This document shows positions 63,738 to 64,000 of a DNA stretch of 64,000 nucleotides, one piece after another. The stretch is taken from assembly GCA_003255025.1 (NCBI GenBank), contig QANY01009110.1, positions 62,001 through 126,000 of the forward strand, in the 5' to 3' direction. The translations under genes and the position numbers were made by a program. The notes below the pieces were generated by a model. The model made no database searches. It worked only from the letters and a program-made list of their open reading frames with translations, and was not told the origin of the DNA. The DNA is from Datisca glomerata. Its lineage: Eukaryota; Streptophyta; Magnoliopsida; Cucurbitales; Datiscaceae. How positions within the stretch are numbered: position 1 is the stretch's first letter; each line of letters opens with the position of its first letter.

Positions 63738-64000
63738 GATACTTAGAACGAACCAAGATGAAGAGCTATTTTAAGCATTTTACAACAAAGAGTTCATTAA
63801 TTTAAAAAAAGAGAGTACATATCTAGATCAACATAATAACAATAAAATACAGATCTACCAACAAAGATAAGCTAAATCTTAAAAGATCGACAGAAAAACT
63901 TAACAATCAAAATATATAAATCAACCATAACAATAAGAAAACTACTGAACGAACAATGAGGATAATATAGAGCTCTTCATCTTGGCTTGTTCTAAATATC
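63738..64000. repeat. inverted repeat cut by the window edge
   Basis: Bases 63738-63767 match the reverse complement of 63971-64000 at 27 of 30 positions, with a 203-bp loop. The match stops on the loop side, so it may continue outward beyond the window on the right. Confidence 0.75.

Larger units (their letters stand above)
61791..64000. other. AT-rich terminal region
   Basis: No gene is supported. It contains poly-T and poly-A runs near 62158-62180. A diverged direct repeat of about 32 bp occurs at 63337 and 63401, and a second at 63525 and 63558. The palindrome at 63440-63460 and the inverted repeat described below are also here. The CT-rich stretch 63290-63540 looks like a leader or LTR-like sequence but has no partner in the window. 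Confidence 0.45.

Overview
This is a plant nuclear window, most likely from a dicot. It holds genes split by GT-AG introns, AT-rich intergenic DNA, a complete PIN5-type auxin transporter, and Tekay/Del and Tat/Ogre Ty3-gypsy retrotransposons. The Tat coding remnant resembles polyproteins common in cucurbits, but the family is widespread, so no species is named. There are no prokaryotic features and no CRISPR array. Two genes look intact; most of the rest is transposable elements in layers.

Layout: (1) 1-2307, AT-rich flank. (2) 2308-9392, an intact 8-exon plus-strand gene for a 601-residue membrane glycoprotein of unknown function. (3) 9393-14231, intergenic, with two hairpin/MITE-like elements, a tRNA-like (SINE-like) relic and a possible copia LTR end. 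(4) 14232-about 38600, an old minus-strand Tat-lineage element, into which two Tekay/Del elements inserted: one plus-strand (15211-23899) and one minus-strand (24353-34261, target duplication gtcaa). The second carries a compositionally foreign insert of about 370 bp in one LTR. (5) 39404-44002, an intact PIN5-like gene whose promoter and first 66 codons are tandemly duplicated (period 1334 bp) with a templated filler at the junction. (6) 44452-55238, an Ogre/Tat-type element on the minus strand with gag remnants, no visible pol and a 138-bp tandem array beside its 3' LTR. (7) 55239-58139, a hAT element with an 8-bp target duplication and a second hAT-like sequence inside it. (8) 58144-61790, a minus-strand F-box pseudogene split by a PIF/Harbinger-like element that carries a Myb/SANT-like accessory ORF. 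(9) 61791-64000, AT-rich DNA with a palindrome and an inverted repeat that reaches the window edge.

Relative ages by eye: the Tat remnant is oldest in its nest. The Tekay LTR pairs differ by roughly 5% over the first few hundred bases, and the Ogre-type pair differs more. The PIN5 duplication is very recent, since its copies are nearly identical. The two intact genes have no visible functional link. All splice sites and reading frames come from reading the sequence; no search or expression data were available.
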